From Massiliimalia sp964370215 (GTDB lineage: Bacteria > Bacillota > Clostridia > Oscillospirales > Ruminococcaceae): a stretch of 64,000 nucleotides of DNA. Below are positions 43,441-51,520 of this stretch, piece after piece (position 1 is the stretch's first letter; each line of letters starts with the position of its first letter). A program made the translations under genes and the position numbers. Under the pieces are notes generated by a model. It was not told where the DNA came from, made no database searches, and was given only the letters and a program-made list of their open reading frames with translations. Where the stretch lies: assembly GCA_964370215.1 (NCBI GenBank), contig CAYJIM010000004.1:1-64000 (forward strand). Reading direction: 5' to 3'.

Positions 43441-44349
43441 ATGGCATTTACTGCTCAAGATGTAAAAAGTTTACGTGAAAGAACCGGCTGTGGCATGATG
43501 GACTGCAAAAAAGCATTGACCGAAACCGGTGGAGATATGGACAAAGCAATCGAATTGTTGCGTGAAAAAGGCTTGGCTGCTGCGGCGAAAAAAGCTGGTC
43601 GTATTGCTGCTGAAGGTTTGGTTGTTTCCGTGGTTGACAGCGATAAAAAAGTCGGTGTTGTCTTGGAAGTTAACGCTGAAACAGACTTCGTTGCGAAAAA
43701 TGAAAGCTTTGTAGCGTTTGTAAACGACGTTGCAAAAACCATCATTGAAAACAACCCTGCTGACGTAGATGCACTCAACGAAATGACCTTGATCGGCACT
43801 TCGATGACCGTTGCTGACAGTTTGACTGAAAAAATCCAAACCATCGGCGAAAACATGAAGATTCGTCGTTTCATCCGTTTGGAAGGCGACCTTGTAGCGT
43901 ACGTACATGGCGGCGGTCGTATCGGCGTTATGGCGAAATTTGACACCGATGTTGCTGGTAAAGATGGTTTTGACGGTTATGCAAAAGACATCGCAATGCA
44001 AATTGCTGCTGCTGCACCACAATACCTCAACCAATCTGAAGTACCGGCAGACACCGTAGAAAAGGAAAAAGAAATCCTGACCGCACAAGCAATCAACGAA
44101 GGCAAACCTGCCGCTGTTGCTGAAAAAATGGTCATGGGTAGAATCGGTAAGTTCTACAAAGAAGTTTGCTTGACTGAACAAGCGTTCATTAAAGACGATA
44201 AACTGTCTGTGCAACAACACACCCAAAATGTTGCAAAAGAATTGGGCGGTAAAATCGAACTGGCTTGCTTTGTACGTTTTGAAAAAGGCGAAGGCTTGGA
44301 AAAACGTGAAGATAACTTTGCTGAAGAAGTTGCAGGCATGATGAAATAA
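43441..44349 (+). CDS. tsf: Translation elongation factor Ts
   Basis: A 302-residue nucleotide exchange factor for EF-Tu. LRERTGCGMMDCKKALTE (about 11-28) is signature 1 in the N-terminal UBA-like domain, and EVNAETDFVAKNESF (about 75-89) is signature 2, containing the TDFV EF-Tu contact. The ATG at 43441 is nine bases from AGGAGG; the ATG at 43432 directly abuts it and is rejected. Second in the rpsB-tsf operon, ending at a strong terminator. The second core domain is present and the total length is in the normal range for Firmicutes. Confidence 0.98.
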   Translation: MAFTAQDVKSLRERTGCGMMDCKKALTETGGDMDKAIELLREKGLAAAAKKAGRIAAEGLVVSVVDSDKKVGVVLEVNAETDFVAKNESFVAFVNDVAKTIIENNPADVDALNEMTLIGTSMTVADSLTEKIQTIGENMKIRRFIRLEGDLVAYVHGGGRIGVMAKFDTDVAGKDGFDGYAKDIAMQIAAAAPQYLNQSEVPADTVEKEKEILTAQAINEGKPAAVAEKMVMGRIGKFYKEVCLTEQAFIKDDKLSVQQHTQNVAKELGGKIELACFVRFEKGEGLEKREDNFAEEVAGMMK

Positions 44350-44364
44350 GTCTGATTGACTCAT

Positions 44365-44405
44365 AATACTCATCCTCAACTGTTGAGGATGAGTATTCTT
44401 TTTTT
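44365..44405 (+). terminator. Intrinsic terminator after tsf
   Basis: A long stem (AATACTCATCCTCAAC with its complement) followed by CTTTTTTT. The next gene begins 13 bases later, so that gene needs readthrough or an overlapping promoter. Confidence 0.93.
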
Positions 44406-44417
44406 GGAGGAAAAACC

Positions 44418-44960
44418 ATGCAAGATTTTTATACTTTAAACGTGGCGGGCGTGACCAGAGACCTACCGCTTTGCGCTGTCAATGACAACTTGTGTATTGC
44501 AGGCTTTGTCATGTTTTCCGATGTGGAATTGACGGTTGCTTGTGCCAAAGCATTGCTTGAAAAATTGCCGGCATTTGATGTGATGATCACAGCGGAATCT
44601 AAAGGTATTCCACTTGCCTATGAAATGGCAAGACAGAGTGGCAAGCAATACCTGCTGGCACGCAAAAGCATCAAAGTTTATATGCGCGAGCCGGTGGAGG
44701 TGGATGTACAATCCATTACCACAAGAGGGCTGCAAAAACTCTATCTCGACAAAACCGATTTGGCACAGTTGAGTGGCAAGCGTGTGGTCATTGTAGATGA
44801 CGTCATTAGTACCGGTAAATCGCTTGAGGCATTAGAGGCCTTGGTTGGGCAATCTGATGCGACTGTCGTGGCCAAAGCCGCAGTATTGGCAGAGGGTGAT
44901 GCGGTTCACCGTGACGATTTGGTATTTTTAGAAGAGCTCCCATTATTTTTCAACGAGTAG
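44418..44960 (+). CDS. Phosphoribosyltransferase, adenine/xanthine PRT-like
   Basis: A 180-residue type I phosphoribosyltransferase. The PRPP-binding motif VVIVDDVISTGKS is at 123-135, and a flexible-loop region (ARKSIKVYMREPV) precedes it as in adenine PRTases. It likely salvages a purine base with PRPP. The N-terminal region differs from ordinary Apt, and it may be a xanthine or unassigned base enzyme; the base is not predictable here. GGAGGA lies before the ATG, within the tail of the tsf terminator. The TSCPD-domain gene follows 21 bases later, a plausible two-gene unit with nucleotide-related functions. Confidence 0.8.
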   Translation: MQDFYTLNVAGVTRDLPLCAVNDNLCIAGFVMFSDVELTVACAKALLEKLPAFDVMITAESKGIPLAYEMARQSGKQYLLARKSIKVYMREPVEVDVQSITTRGLQKLYLDKTDLAQLSGKRVVIVDDVISTGKSLEALEALVGQSDATVVAKAAVLAEGDAVHRDDLVFLEELPLFFNE

Positions 44961-44981
44961 TAGACAAAAGGAGGATGTAAC

Positions 44982-45242
44982 ATGCAGATTACCTATCAAC
45001 CCAAAGGCGTATGTTCGCGTCAAATCAACCTTACCATTGAAGATGGTATTTTAAAACACTGTGAGTTTATTGGCGGCTGTAACGGCAATCTCAAAGGGAT
45101 TGGCGCTTTGGTCGAGGGACAATCGGTGGAAGAAGTAATCGCACGCCTCGACGGCATTACTTGTGGCGCAAGACCAAGTTCCTGTCCAGATCAGTTGGCA
45201 AAAGCACTCAAAGAAGCAGTGCAAACTGCAACAATGGCATAA
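44982..45242 (+). CDS. TSCPD-domain protein
   Basis: An 86-residue small protein of the TIGR03905 type, named for the TSCPD motif (here SSCPDQLA, about 66-73). Further cysteines are C11, C27 and C61. The same domain occurs at the C-terminus of class II ribonucleotide reductases, where cysteines take part in dithiol chemistry or metal binding. As a free protein it is common in Clostridia and of unknown function. The gene follows the phosphoribosyltransferase closely. The structured repeat element begins about 10-35 bases after its stop. Confidence 0.82.
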   Translation: MQITYQPKGVCSRQINLTIEDGILKHCEFIGGCNGNLKGIGALVEGQSVEEVIARLDGITCGARPSSCPDQLAKALKEAVQTATMA

Positions 45243-45250
45243 TTTACCCG

Positions 45251-45508
45251 TGAGAAGATAGGACACAAGGCCTGTTTTCAGACCGTCGAAAAACCCGCAA
45301 TCGCGAAACTGGTGAGCCATGTCGCTCACCAGTTTCGCTTTCTGTGTTACTGCAATTTGCAAATATCGTTCATAACCCAGAGTATTACTCTCTCATTTGC
45401 AAATTTTGTTCCTTGACTTGCAGATTTTTGGACGCTCTGGCAGGGTATCAAAAATAGAAAAGGCTTTTTTGATACCCTGAAGATAGGCCTGCAAGGCTTG
45501 TCTTCTCA
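45251..45508. repeat. Larger inverted-end element around repeat copy A
   Basis: TGAGAAGA (45251-45258) and TCTTCTCA (45501-45508) form eight-base perfect terminal inverted repeats around a 258-base segment. Inside are repeat core A (45277-45453) and a 14-bp perfect hairpin CAGGGTATCAAAAA (45441-45454, paired with 45466-45479). GGCCTG also occurs near both ends in opposite orientation. No clear target-site duplication is seen, and no gene is inside, so it could be a miniature non-autonomous element. Copy B lacks these ends. Confidence 0.5.
45277..45453 (+). repeat. Structured intergenic repeat, copy A
   Basis: A 177-base sequence repeated at 63518-63695 on the same strand with roughly four-fifths identity by eye. 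Stem 1 is GCGAAACTGGTGAGC (45303-45317) with its perfect complement (45324-45338). Stem 2 is AATTTGCAAAT (45354-45364) with 45395-45405, and it encloses stem 3, AGAGT-ATT-ACTCT (45379-45391). The 3' part is nearly invariant (TTGTTCCTTGACTTGCAG and following). Differences between the copies fall on both sides of each stem so pairing is kept. It does not encode a protein. Confidence 0.88.
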
Positions 45509-45642
45509 TTATTTTATGTAAAGTTTGCGAAAAATGTCAGAAAACATGCACGATTTTATAGTGTTTTTGCATGTAAAGCGTATCAAAGAAGTTTTGTTTT
45601 TTGGTGATAAATTAGAAAAAATCTCTGAAAATTTGGATAGGA

Positions 45643-45670
45643 TTGACAATTTCCTTGAAACTGGTATAAT
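45643..45670 (+). promoter_or_regulatory. Promoter of the ricin-fold gene
   Basis: Consensus TTGACA-N16-TATAAT with an extended -10 (TGGTATAAT), likely strong. Confidence 0.87.
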
Positions 45671-45723
45671 AAAACAAAGCAAAAAATGTTTTCTGAATAC
45701 ATGATTTTAAGGAGGATGTCATA

Positions 45724-46296
45724 ATGAAAAGAGTACAACTTATTTCGGCAAAAAGCGGCTTGGTCGTCAGTGCAGATACATCCGGGATCAATGGCGCAGA
45801 CATTACAATGCAACAAAATGAAAACCTTGACACACAGATTTGGGATGTCGTAGGAACCGCAACAAAAACAAAATTCATCAATAAAGCAACAGGAAAGTCG
45901 TTGGATCTTTTTGCCGGTGGCACAGAGAACGGCACTTGGATTCACCAATGGGATGCGCATGAAGAGGAAAGCCAATTGTGGAGACTGGTCAAAGTAGACG
46001 GTGGACATCAGTTGATTTCTAAAGCGTCGAAGCGCTGTCTGGATGTGGTTGACATGTCAGCAGAAGTTGGTGCACATGTACAACTTTGGGATGCAGTTGG
46101 TGGAGAAAACCAAGCATGGGTGATCTCAATTGTGGAGCAGACCAAAGCGGCACCGAAAAAGCCTTCTGTGAAAAAGGAAACCGTCAAAAAAGAAGCGGTG
46201 GCAAAAGCGCCTGCTAAAAAAGCGGCAGCGCCGAAAAAACCAGCAGTAAAAAAAGCACCTGCTGCTAAAAAAACAGCGGCACCGGTCACAAAATAA
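45724..46296 (+). CDS. Ricin-type beta-trefoil protein with lysine/alanine/proline-rich histone H1-like tail
   Basis: A 190-residue protein. Residues 1-135 form a ricin B-type beta-trefoil with the three expected QxW repeats (Q38-W40, Q84-W86, Q130-W132), plus QWD/LWD motifs typical of carbohydrate-binding trefoils. Residues 136-190 are a disordered basic tail built of KKPA, KKAP and AAKK units, as in histone H1 and bacterial H1-like proteins. No signal peptide or anchor is seen, so a cytoplasmic or spore-internal location is suggested. The tail could bind DNA, RNA or anionic cell-wall polymers. A consensus promoter and its own terminator make it a single-gene unit. No known full-length family is recognised. 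Confidence 0.8.
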   Translation: MKRVQLISAKSGLVVSADTSGINGADITMQQNENLDTQIWDVVGTATKTKFINKATGKSLDLFAGGTENGTWIHQWDAHEEESQLWRLVKVDGGHQLISKASKRCLDVVDMSAEVGAHVQLWDAVGGENQAWVISIVEQTKAAPKKPSVKKETVKKEAVAKAPAKKAAAPKKPAVKKAPAAKKTAAPVTK

Positions 46297-46312
46297 TCAG
46301 TAGTACAATATG

Positions 46313-46348
46313 ACGGTAGTGGGATGTGAGTGTTCCACTACCGTTTTT
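46313..46348 (+). terminator. Intrinsic terminator after the ricin-fold gene
   Basis: Stem ACGGTAGTGG with CCACTACCGT followed by TTTTT. Confidence 0.9.
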
Positions 46349-46384
46349 ATTTGGAAAAATTCTTTTAAAAATACAGGACAAACC

Positions 46385-46413
46385 TTTACTTTTACGTCAA
46401 AAAGTATTATAAT
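46385..46413 (+). promoter_or_regulatory. Promoter of pncA-pncB
   Basis: TTTACT-N17-TATAAT, upstream of the NAD salvage genes. Confidence 0.72.
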
Positions 46414-46443
46414 AAGAAAAGACTATCCAAAGGAGTGAGGCAA

Positions 46444-46980
46444 ATGAAAGCGGCATTGATCGTTGTGGATTACCAAAACGATTTTGTACATGGTAGCTTG
46501 GGATTTGAGGGTGCCACGCTGTTAGAGCAGCCGATTGTGGAAGCCATCATGGCTGCAAGAGCAAGAGGGGATCAGATCATTTTCACCTATGACACCCATC
46601 CGAAAAACTATGAAGAAACGGCAGAGGGAAGATGGCTCCCTGTTTCTCATTGTCAAGAGGGCACAACAGGGCACGATCTTTACGGTGCAGTTGCTGACTG
46701 TGTACAGCCACAGGATATAAAACTACAAAAAAGCACTTTTGGATCCGACCAATTGCTCACAATATTGCAACAGGAGCAATTTGACCGTGTTTGTCTAGTG
46801 GGATTGGTATCCTATATTTGTGTCACTGCCAATGCTGTCATTGCCAGAGTAGCGTTGCCACAAGCAGAGGTCGTGGTAGATGCCAATGCCATCGGCGGTG
46901 CAGATCCTGTGCAAGAACAAAAAGCTTTGGATGTATTAGAGGGTATGATGATTACCGTGATCAATCGAAATAAGGAGTAA
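46444..46980 (+). CDS. pncA: Nicotinamidase
   Basis: A 178-residue isochorismatase-fold amidase that converts nicotinamide to nicotinate for NAD salvage. The catalytic triad is D9, K96 and C126 (in SYICVTAN). Metal-site residues D50 and H52 (YDTH) and H69 are in the expected places. The ATG at 46444 has AGGAGTG before it; an ATG three codons upstream overlaps the ribosome binding site. The nicotinate phosphoribosyltransferase gene begins four bases after the stop, so the two consecutive steps of the pathway are encoded together. Confidence 0.9.
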   Translation: MKAALIVVDYQNDFVHGSLGFEGATLLEQPIVEAIMAARARGDQIIFTYDTHPKNYEETAEGRWLPVSHCQEGTTGHDLYGAVADCVQPQDIKLQKSTFGSDQLLTILQQEQFDRVCLVGLVSYICVTANAVIARVALPQAEVVVDANAIGGADPVQEQKALDVLEGMMITVINRNKE

Positions 46981-46984
46981 CAGC

Positions 46985-48301
46985 ATGAAACAACGCAAAA
47001 ACTATACTTTATTATGTGACTTTTATGAATTGACGATGGCCAATGGTTATCACTTGACCGGAAAAGGGGAGGACATTGCTTATTTTGATGTCTTCTTTCG
47101 CAGCATTCCGGATGGTGGTGGATTTGCCATTGCTGCCGGCTTAGAACAAATTGTCGAGTATATTCTTGATCTGCAATTTGATGAAGAAGATATTCAATAT
47201 CTGCGCGAAAAGGAATTGTTTGATGAAGGCTTTTTGAGATTGCTCGAAAATTTCCGGTTCACCGGCGACATCTATGCCGTCCCAGAAGGGACACCGGTAT
47301 TTCCAAATGAGCCTATTTTGACGGTGCGTGCCCCTGCCATTCAAGCACAGCTCATCGAAACATTTGTGCTATTGACCATCAATCACCAATCACTCATTGC
47401 CACCAAGGCGAATCGCATCGTACGTGCCGCTGAGGGGCGCACTGTGTCGGAGTTTGGGTCAAGACGGGCACAGGGTGCTGATGGGGCATTGCTAGGCGCT
47501 AGAGCGGCGTATATTGCCGGTTGTGATTTTACTGCTTGTGCGATGTCTGAGCGTGACTACAACGTTCCTGCCATTGGGACGATGGCACATTCGTGGGTGC
47601 AGATGTTTGATAGCGAGTATGAGGCATTTCGCACCTACTGTGAATTGTATCCAAACCAAGTCACCCTATTGGTGGATACCTATGACGTGTTGAAGAGTGG
47701 GGTGCCCAATGCCATCCGTGTCATCAAAGAAATTCTTTTGCCACAGGGCATTGAAAAGTGTGCCATTCGATTGGATTCGGGGGACATCACCTATCTGTCC
47801 AAGAAAGCACGAAAAATGCTGGATCAGGCAGGCCTGCCTTTCTGCAAAATCATGGCGTCCAACTCGTTGGATGAAAACATCATTCGAGACCTACTGCTGC
47901 AAGGAGCGAAAATTGACGGCTTTGGGGTAGGGGAACGCCTCATCACCTCCCGTAGTACACCGGTGTTCGGTGGAGTGTATAAACTGGTAGCGGTGGAAAA
48001 TAAACAAGGCGACGTTGTACCGAAAATCAAGATNNNNNNNNNNNNNNNNNNNNNNNNNNNNNNNNNNNNNNNNNNNNNNNNNNNNNNNNNNNNNNNNNNN
48101 NNNNNNNNNNNNNNNNNNNNNNNNNNNNNNNNNGACCTTCCTGACATTGCAGATATTCGTGATTATTGCGAAAATGAAATGGAAGGGCTGTGGGAAGAGG
48201 TCAAGCGATTTGAAAATCCACACCGTTATTACGTCGACCTATCCAAAAAGTTATGGGACATCAAACAACAACTGCTGTCAGATGGCGGGCAATCTCAATA
48301 G
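46985..48301 (+). CDS. pncB: Nicotinate phosphoribosyltransferase, interrupted by assembly gap
   Basis: The enzyme joins nicotinate and PRPP, with ATP, to give nicotinate mononucleotide. The N-terminal LLCDFYELTMANGY (about 9-22), SEFGSRRAQG (about 155-164), LVDTYDVLKSG (about 227-237) and IRLDSGD (about 259-265) are family motifs. The 100-N gap falls after residue 349, and the C-terminal 56 residues resume in the same frame. The visible protein is shorter than the usual 480 or so residues, so more than 34 residues are probably missing and the gap is larger than drawn. It is the second gene after pncA. A terminator follows its stop. Confidence 0.9.
   Translation: MKQRKNYTLLCDFYELTMANGYHLTGKGEDIAYFDVFFRSIPDGGGFAIAAGLEQIVEYILDLQFDEEDIQYLREKELFDEGFLRLLENFRFTGDIYAVPEGTPVFPNEPILTVRAPAIQAQLIETFVLLTINHQSLIATKANRIVRAAEGRTVSEFGSRRAQGADGALLGARAAYIAGCDFTACAMSERDYNVPAIGTMAHSWVQMFDSEYEAFRTYCELYPNQVTLLVDTYDVLKSGVPNAIRVIKEILLPQGIEKCAIRLDSGDITYLSKKARKMLDQAGLPFCKIMASNSLDENIIRDLLLQGAKIDGFGVGERLITSRSTPVFGGVYKLVAVENKQGDVVPKIKXXXXXXXXXXXXXXXXXXXXXXXXXXXXXXXXXXDLPDIADIRDYCENEMEGLWEEVKRFENPHRYYVDLSKKLWDIKQQLLSDGGQSQ
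48034..48133. other. Assembly gap (100 N) inside pncB
   Basis: A run of exactly 100 N of arbitrary length. The pncB frame is preserved across it as drawn. Confidence 0.98.
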
Positions 48302-48308
48302 AACGACA

Positions 48309-48347
48309 AAAAAACTGCGATGTGACTGGTTCACATCGCAGTTTTTT
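48309..48347. terminator. Bidirectional intrinsic terminator
   Basis: A perfect 17-bp stem (AAAAAACTGCGATGTGA and complement) with a five-base loop between the convergent pncB and YfhO genes. Confidence 0.93.
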
Positions 48348-48350
48348 GCC

Positions 48351-50762
48351 TTATTTTTTATGGGCTTTTTTGAGAATTTGATCTGTTGTTTTACGAAGGT
48401 AATCATGACCGGCACGGTTGGTGAGGGAGAGTACCTCATTGCGGTGCAAGCGCTGTCTTTTCTCACGGCGCACAAGCCATAGGTATCCTAATAAAATGAG
48501 TATTGCAATTGCCGACACAATCACACCGACCGTGAAACCCGGAGTCTGGTAGGTAAAGACAATTTCATTGTCACCAGCAGGAGCGACAACCGCCATAAAG
48601 CCGATGTTAGCCTGAATCACATCCACAGGTTCGCCGTTGACGGTAGCCGTCCAGCCATCTTCATATGGCACCGAGTAGAACACCAAATTTTCTCGGTCAA
48701 GGGTAATGGTGGAGGTGAAACCGTAGGAGGTTTCCTCGAAACCGGTAGCGGCGGTTTGAGCGTATTGAGCACAGAGTGCGGTATAGGTGCTTTCGTCCAA
48801 AATAGGGGCAGTTTCTGGAGAGAAGCGTGTCAGTAGATGCCCGTAGTTTGCGGCATCCTCATCCGAAAGCCACAGTGCTGTCAGTAATGTCTGATCGCCT
48901 GTCGACTGATCCAGTGTGTTGTAATCCGTTTCGGTGATGTACTGCTCGTAGGTAAAGCCCATCGGAATGAAATTTTGGTTTTCATAGACGGTGTAATTAT
49001 TTTGCACTCCAATGGAGGTGAACCCCCAAGTGTCAGGTAGCGTGCCGGAGGAATGCACCATCAGATAGCGTGTAGACGTCAACGCACGCAGCGCTAGATG
49101 ATCCAATTCCGGTCTGGAAGCCACACTACGCCCCACGCCAATCTCATTGTAAAAGTCCATGGTGGAACCGGGCACGATGGAGTGGAAGGCGTTGATGGTG
49201 GGCAACCCCCACATCATGCCAACGTTGTCAGGTGCACTGTAGGTATCAATGCGGAAAAATTGTTCATCCTTCAGATCAAAGTCATCCGCTGCAATCCCGT
49301 CGGTGACAATCCCCTGATAATTGTCACTTGATTGCTGTTCTCGTCCGGCTGAAATGTGGGAGTAAGACGACAGAACACTGATCACCATCACCATGGAAAC
49401 TGTGATGGTAAAAAAGCGCTTGCCAAAACGTGGAAAGGTAAAGAGAATCAACAACAGCACAATGGAAACGACGGCAATGATGACATATTGCCAGAAATAA
49501 TCGGGATAGGGAGGTATGGAAAACCATACCGTTTCGTTGTTTTCAAGTGATGGCAACACCCCAATGAGGGCAAAAGCACCAACACAAATCCCTGTGGTGA
49601 CCACACCGGTACGTTGATTCCACGTTGACTTTTCCAAGGACAGCACCGTCATCAGCACCATCATCAGTACCGGCATATAAAACCAGCGGGCATAGTAGCT
49701 GGAATTTAATCCGGAAAACAAGCTGTTGAGATAAGGGATCCATGCGAACACAAAGCAGACCAACAAAAGCGGTTTTAGCCAATGCTTTTTCGCATATTTG
49801 AAAAAGGTGATCACCCCTGTGGTCGTAAAGAGTGGCAGGTAGAGCGACACCGATGACCATTTGGCGTTGGAGTTTGGAAAAAAGTTGGGTCTTGCAGGGA
49901 TGTCAGGTGGGAAGAAAAGTGACTGCAAAATCAACCCATAGCGTTGTTCATCGCCGTAAAACAACAGATCCATGCCGGTCAAATTTTGACTCAGGCGGTT
50001 GTTTTGCAGAATCATCAAAATGGATGGCCAAAGCAGTGCAGCCGCCAAAAACAGCCCCAAGAAACTTTCAAAAATGAGTTGTACCATCAATTTTAAGGTG
50101 ATTTTTGGGTAAGAACCACTCAACACACGCACAATAAAGTAAAGCAGTAAAAACAATGCTTGACCTGTCAAAAAGTAGTAGTTGACAAAGGTAGAGATCC
50201 CGATGAGTATTGCCAAAATTCCTTTTCTACCGTTGAAAATCGTCTCTTCCAAGGCGACCAGCATCAGTGGAAACAGGATCATTGGTTCATGAAAATGGTT
50301 GAAAAAGACGTTGAAGAGGTTGAAGCCGCAAAAGGCATACAACAACCCACCGAGAATGGCAAAGTGGCTGTTTTTTGTAAAGCGTTTCAAAAAAGCAAAT
50401 GCCGCCACACCGGCACAGGAAAATTTCAAGACGTAGAGTGGTGCCATCAAAAACGGTACCCATGCCGTTGGGAAGGGGAGTGTTAGCCAGAAAAAGGGAC
50501 TACCCAACAGATAAAAGGAATAGGATCCGATGAAGTTTGTCCCCAAATCGGTATTCCAGTCCCACCCGAACGACCCTGTGCGTACCATTTCATGGGCATG
50601 TTGATAAAAAGGGATTTGTTGTACATTAAAATCCCCATAGTAAAGAAAATACCCCTGATCCAATAAGACAAACGGCAAGAAAATGAGTGTCGAGGTCAAC
50701 AGACAGAGCCAGAATGTCAGCAAGTAATGATTTTTGAGAAAAATTTTTGAAAACAGTTGCAA
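48351..50762 (-). CDS. YfhO-family GT-C-like membrane protein
   Basis: An 803-residue membrane protein. About twelve transmembrane helices fill residues 1-460 and one more precedes the C-terminal tail (about 745-765). Between them lies an extracytoplasmic domain (about 470-740) with VNGEPVDVIQANIGFMAV. LLDQGYFLYYGDFNVQQIPFY near 33-53 matches the acidic first loop of YfhO/BppU GT-C enzymes that glycosylate cell-surface polymers such as lipoteichoic acid. The acceptor here is not known. Start is TTG at 50762, supported by AGGAGG seven bases upstream. It is a single-gene unit. Confidence 0.82.
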   Translation of the reverse strand: MQLFSKIFLKNHYLLTFWLCLLTSTLIFLPFVLLDQGYFLYYGDFNVQQIPFYQHAHEMVRTGSFGWDWNTDLGTNFIGSYSFYLLGSPFFWLTLPFPTAWVPFLMAPLYVLKFSCAGVAAFAFLKRFTKNSHFAILGGLLYAFCGFNLFNVFFNHFHEPMILFPLMLVALEETIFNGRKGILAILIGISTFVNYYFLTGQALFLLLYFIVRVLSGSYPKITLKLMVQLIFESFLGLFLAAALLWPSILMILQNNRLSQNLTGMDLLFYGDEQRYGLILQSLFFPPDIPARPNFFPNSNAKWSSVSLYLPLFTTTGVITFFKYAKKHWLKPLLLVCFVFAWIPYLNSLFSGLNSSYYARWFYMPVLMMVLMTVLSLEKSTWNQRTGVVTTGICVGAFALIGVLPSLENNETVWFSIPPYPDYFWQYVIIAVVSIVLLLILFTFPRFGKRFFTITVSMVMVISVLSSYSHISAGREQQSSDNYQGIVTDGIAADDFDLKDEQFFRIDTYSAPDNVGMMWGLPTINAFHSIVPGSTMDFYNEIGVGRSVASRPELDHLALRALTSTRYLMVHSSGTLPDTWGFTSIGVQNNYTVYENQNFIPMGFTYEQYITETDYNTLDQSTGDQTLLTALWLSDEDAANYGHLLTRFSPETAPILDESTYTALCAQYAQTAATGFEETSYGFTSTITLDRENLVFYSVPYEDGWTATVNGEPVDVIQANIGFMAVVAPAGDNEIVFTYQTPGFTVGVIVSAIAILILLGYLWLVRREKRQRLHRNEVLSLTNRAGHDYLRKTTDQILKKAHKK

Positions 50763-50853
50763 GATAGGTCCTCCTTTGATTGCCGTTTTGTCAAAAACGG
50801 GCGGATGTCAGTACCTTTAGTATAGCACACTTTGGGAAAAATGAAAATAGTCC

Positions 50854-50881
50854 TTGCAATTTTGTAACAGTTTGGTACAAT
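50854..50881 (+). promoter_or_regulatory. Promoter of the HD nucleotidase gene
   Basis: TTGCAA-N16-TACAAT with TTTGG before the -10, about 30 bases before the start. Confidence 0.75.
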
Positions 50882-50910
50882 AGACAGAGAACAAAAAAGG
50901 AGACAACAAG

Positions 50911-51495
50911 ATGAATCATTATTTTTACTCTATGGTATTGCGCATGAAATATGTCGATCGATGGGGACTGATGCGCAACAGTCGATCCGAAAACCTATCG
51001 GAACATGCCACTGATGTTGCCATTCTCGTGCACGCATTGGCGGTACTGGGCAATACACGGTTTCAAAAATCCTACGATCCTTATTACCTTGCGACGGTGG
51101 CACTCTTTCATGATGTCAGTGAAATCCTCACGGGAGATCTGCCGACGCCGGTCAAATACCAAAATCCGGAAATTGTCAAAGCATATAAAGCATTGGAGCA
51201 GGATGCCAACGACCGACTGTTACAGCTGCTGCCTGCAGACCTACAACCGGCGTATCAGCCGCTGTTACAAGCAGACTTGACGACAGAACAGAAAACCCTT
51301 TTGAAAGCGGCGGATAAACTGGCGGCGCTCATCAAGTGCATGGAGGAAGAGCACGTCGGCAATCAAGAATTCTCCGTGGCAAAACAGGCACAATTAGAGG
51401 CGCTACAGGCGATGCACCTTGCCGAAGTCGACTGCTTCTTGGCAGAATTTTTGGATGGATTTGGAAAGACATTGGATGAACAGTCAAGAGGATAG
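50911..51495 (+). CDS. yfbR: HD-domain 5'-deoxynucleotidase, YfbR-like
   Basis: A 194-residue HD-superfamily phosphohydrolase. The metal-binding and substrate residues of E. coli YfbR are present in order: R17-W18, H32, H67-D68, E71 and D76, and AADKLAALIKCMEEE (about 131-145) supplies the last aspartate. It should dephosphorylate deoxyribonucleoside 5'-monophosphates. GGAGAC lies before the ATG. The following unknown gene starts 25 bases later and may be co-transcribed. Length and motif spacing agree well with YfbR; a broader nucleotidase activity is possible. Confidence 0.88.
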   Translation: MNHYFYSMVLRMKYVDRWGLMRNSRSENLSEHATDVAILVHALAVLGNTRFQKSYDPYYLATVALFHDVSEILTGDLPTPVKYQNPEIVKAYKALEQDANDRLLQLLPADLQPAYQPLLQADLTTEQKTLLKAADKLAALIKCMEEEHVGNQEFSVAKQAQLEALQAMHLAEVDCFLAEFLDGFGKTLDEQSRG

Positions 51496-51520
51496 AAAAA
51501 CAATCAACATAGAGGGAACC

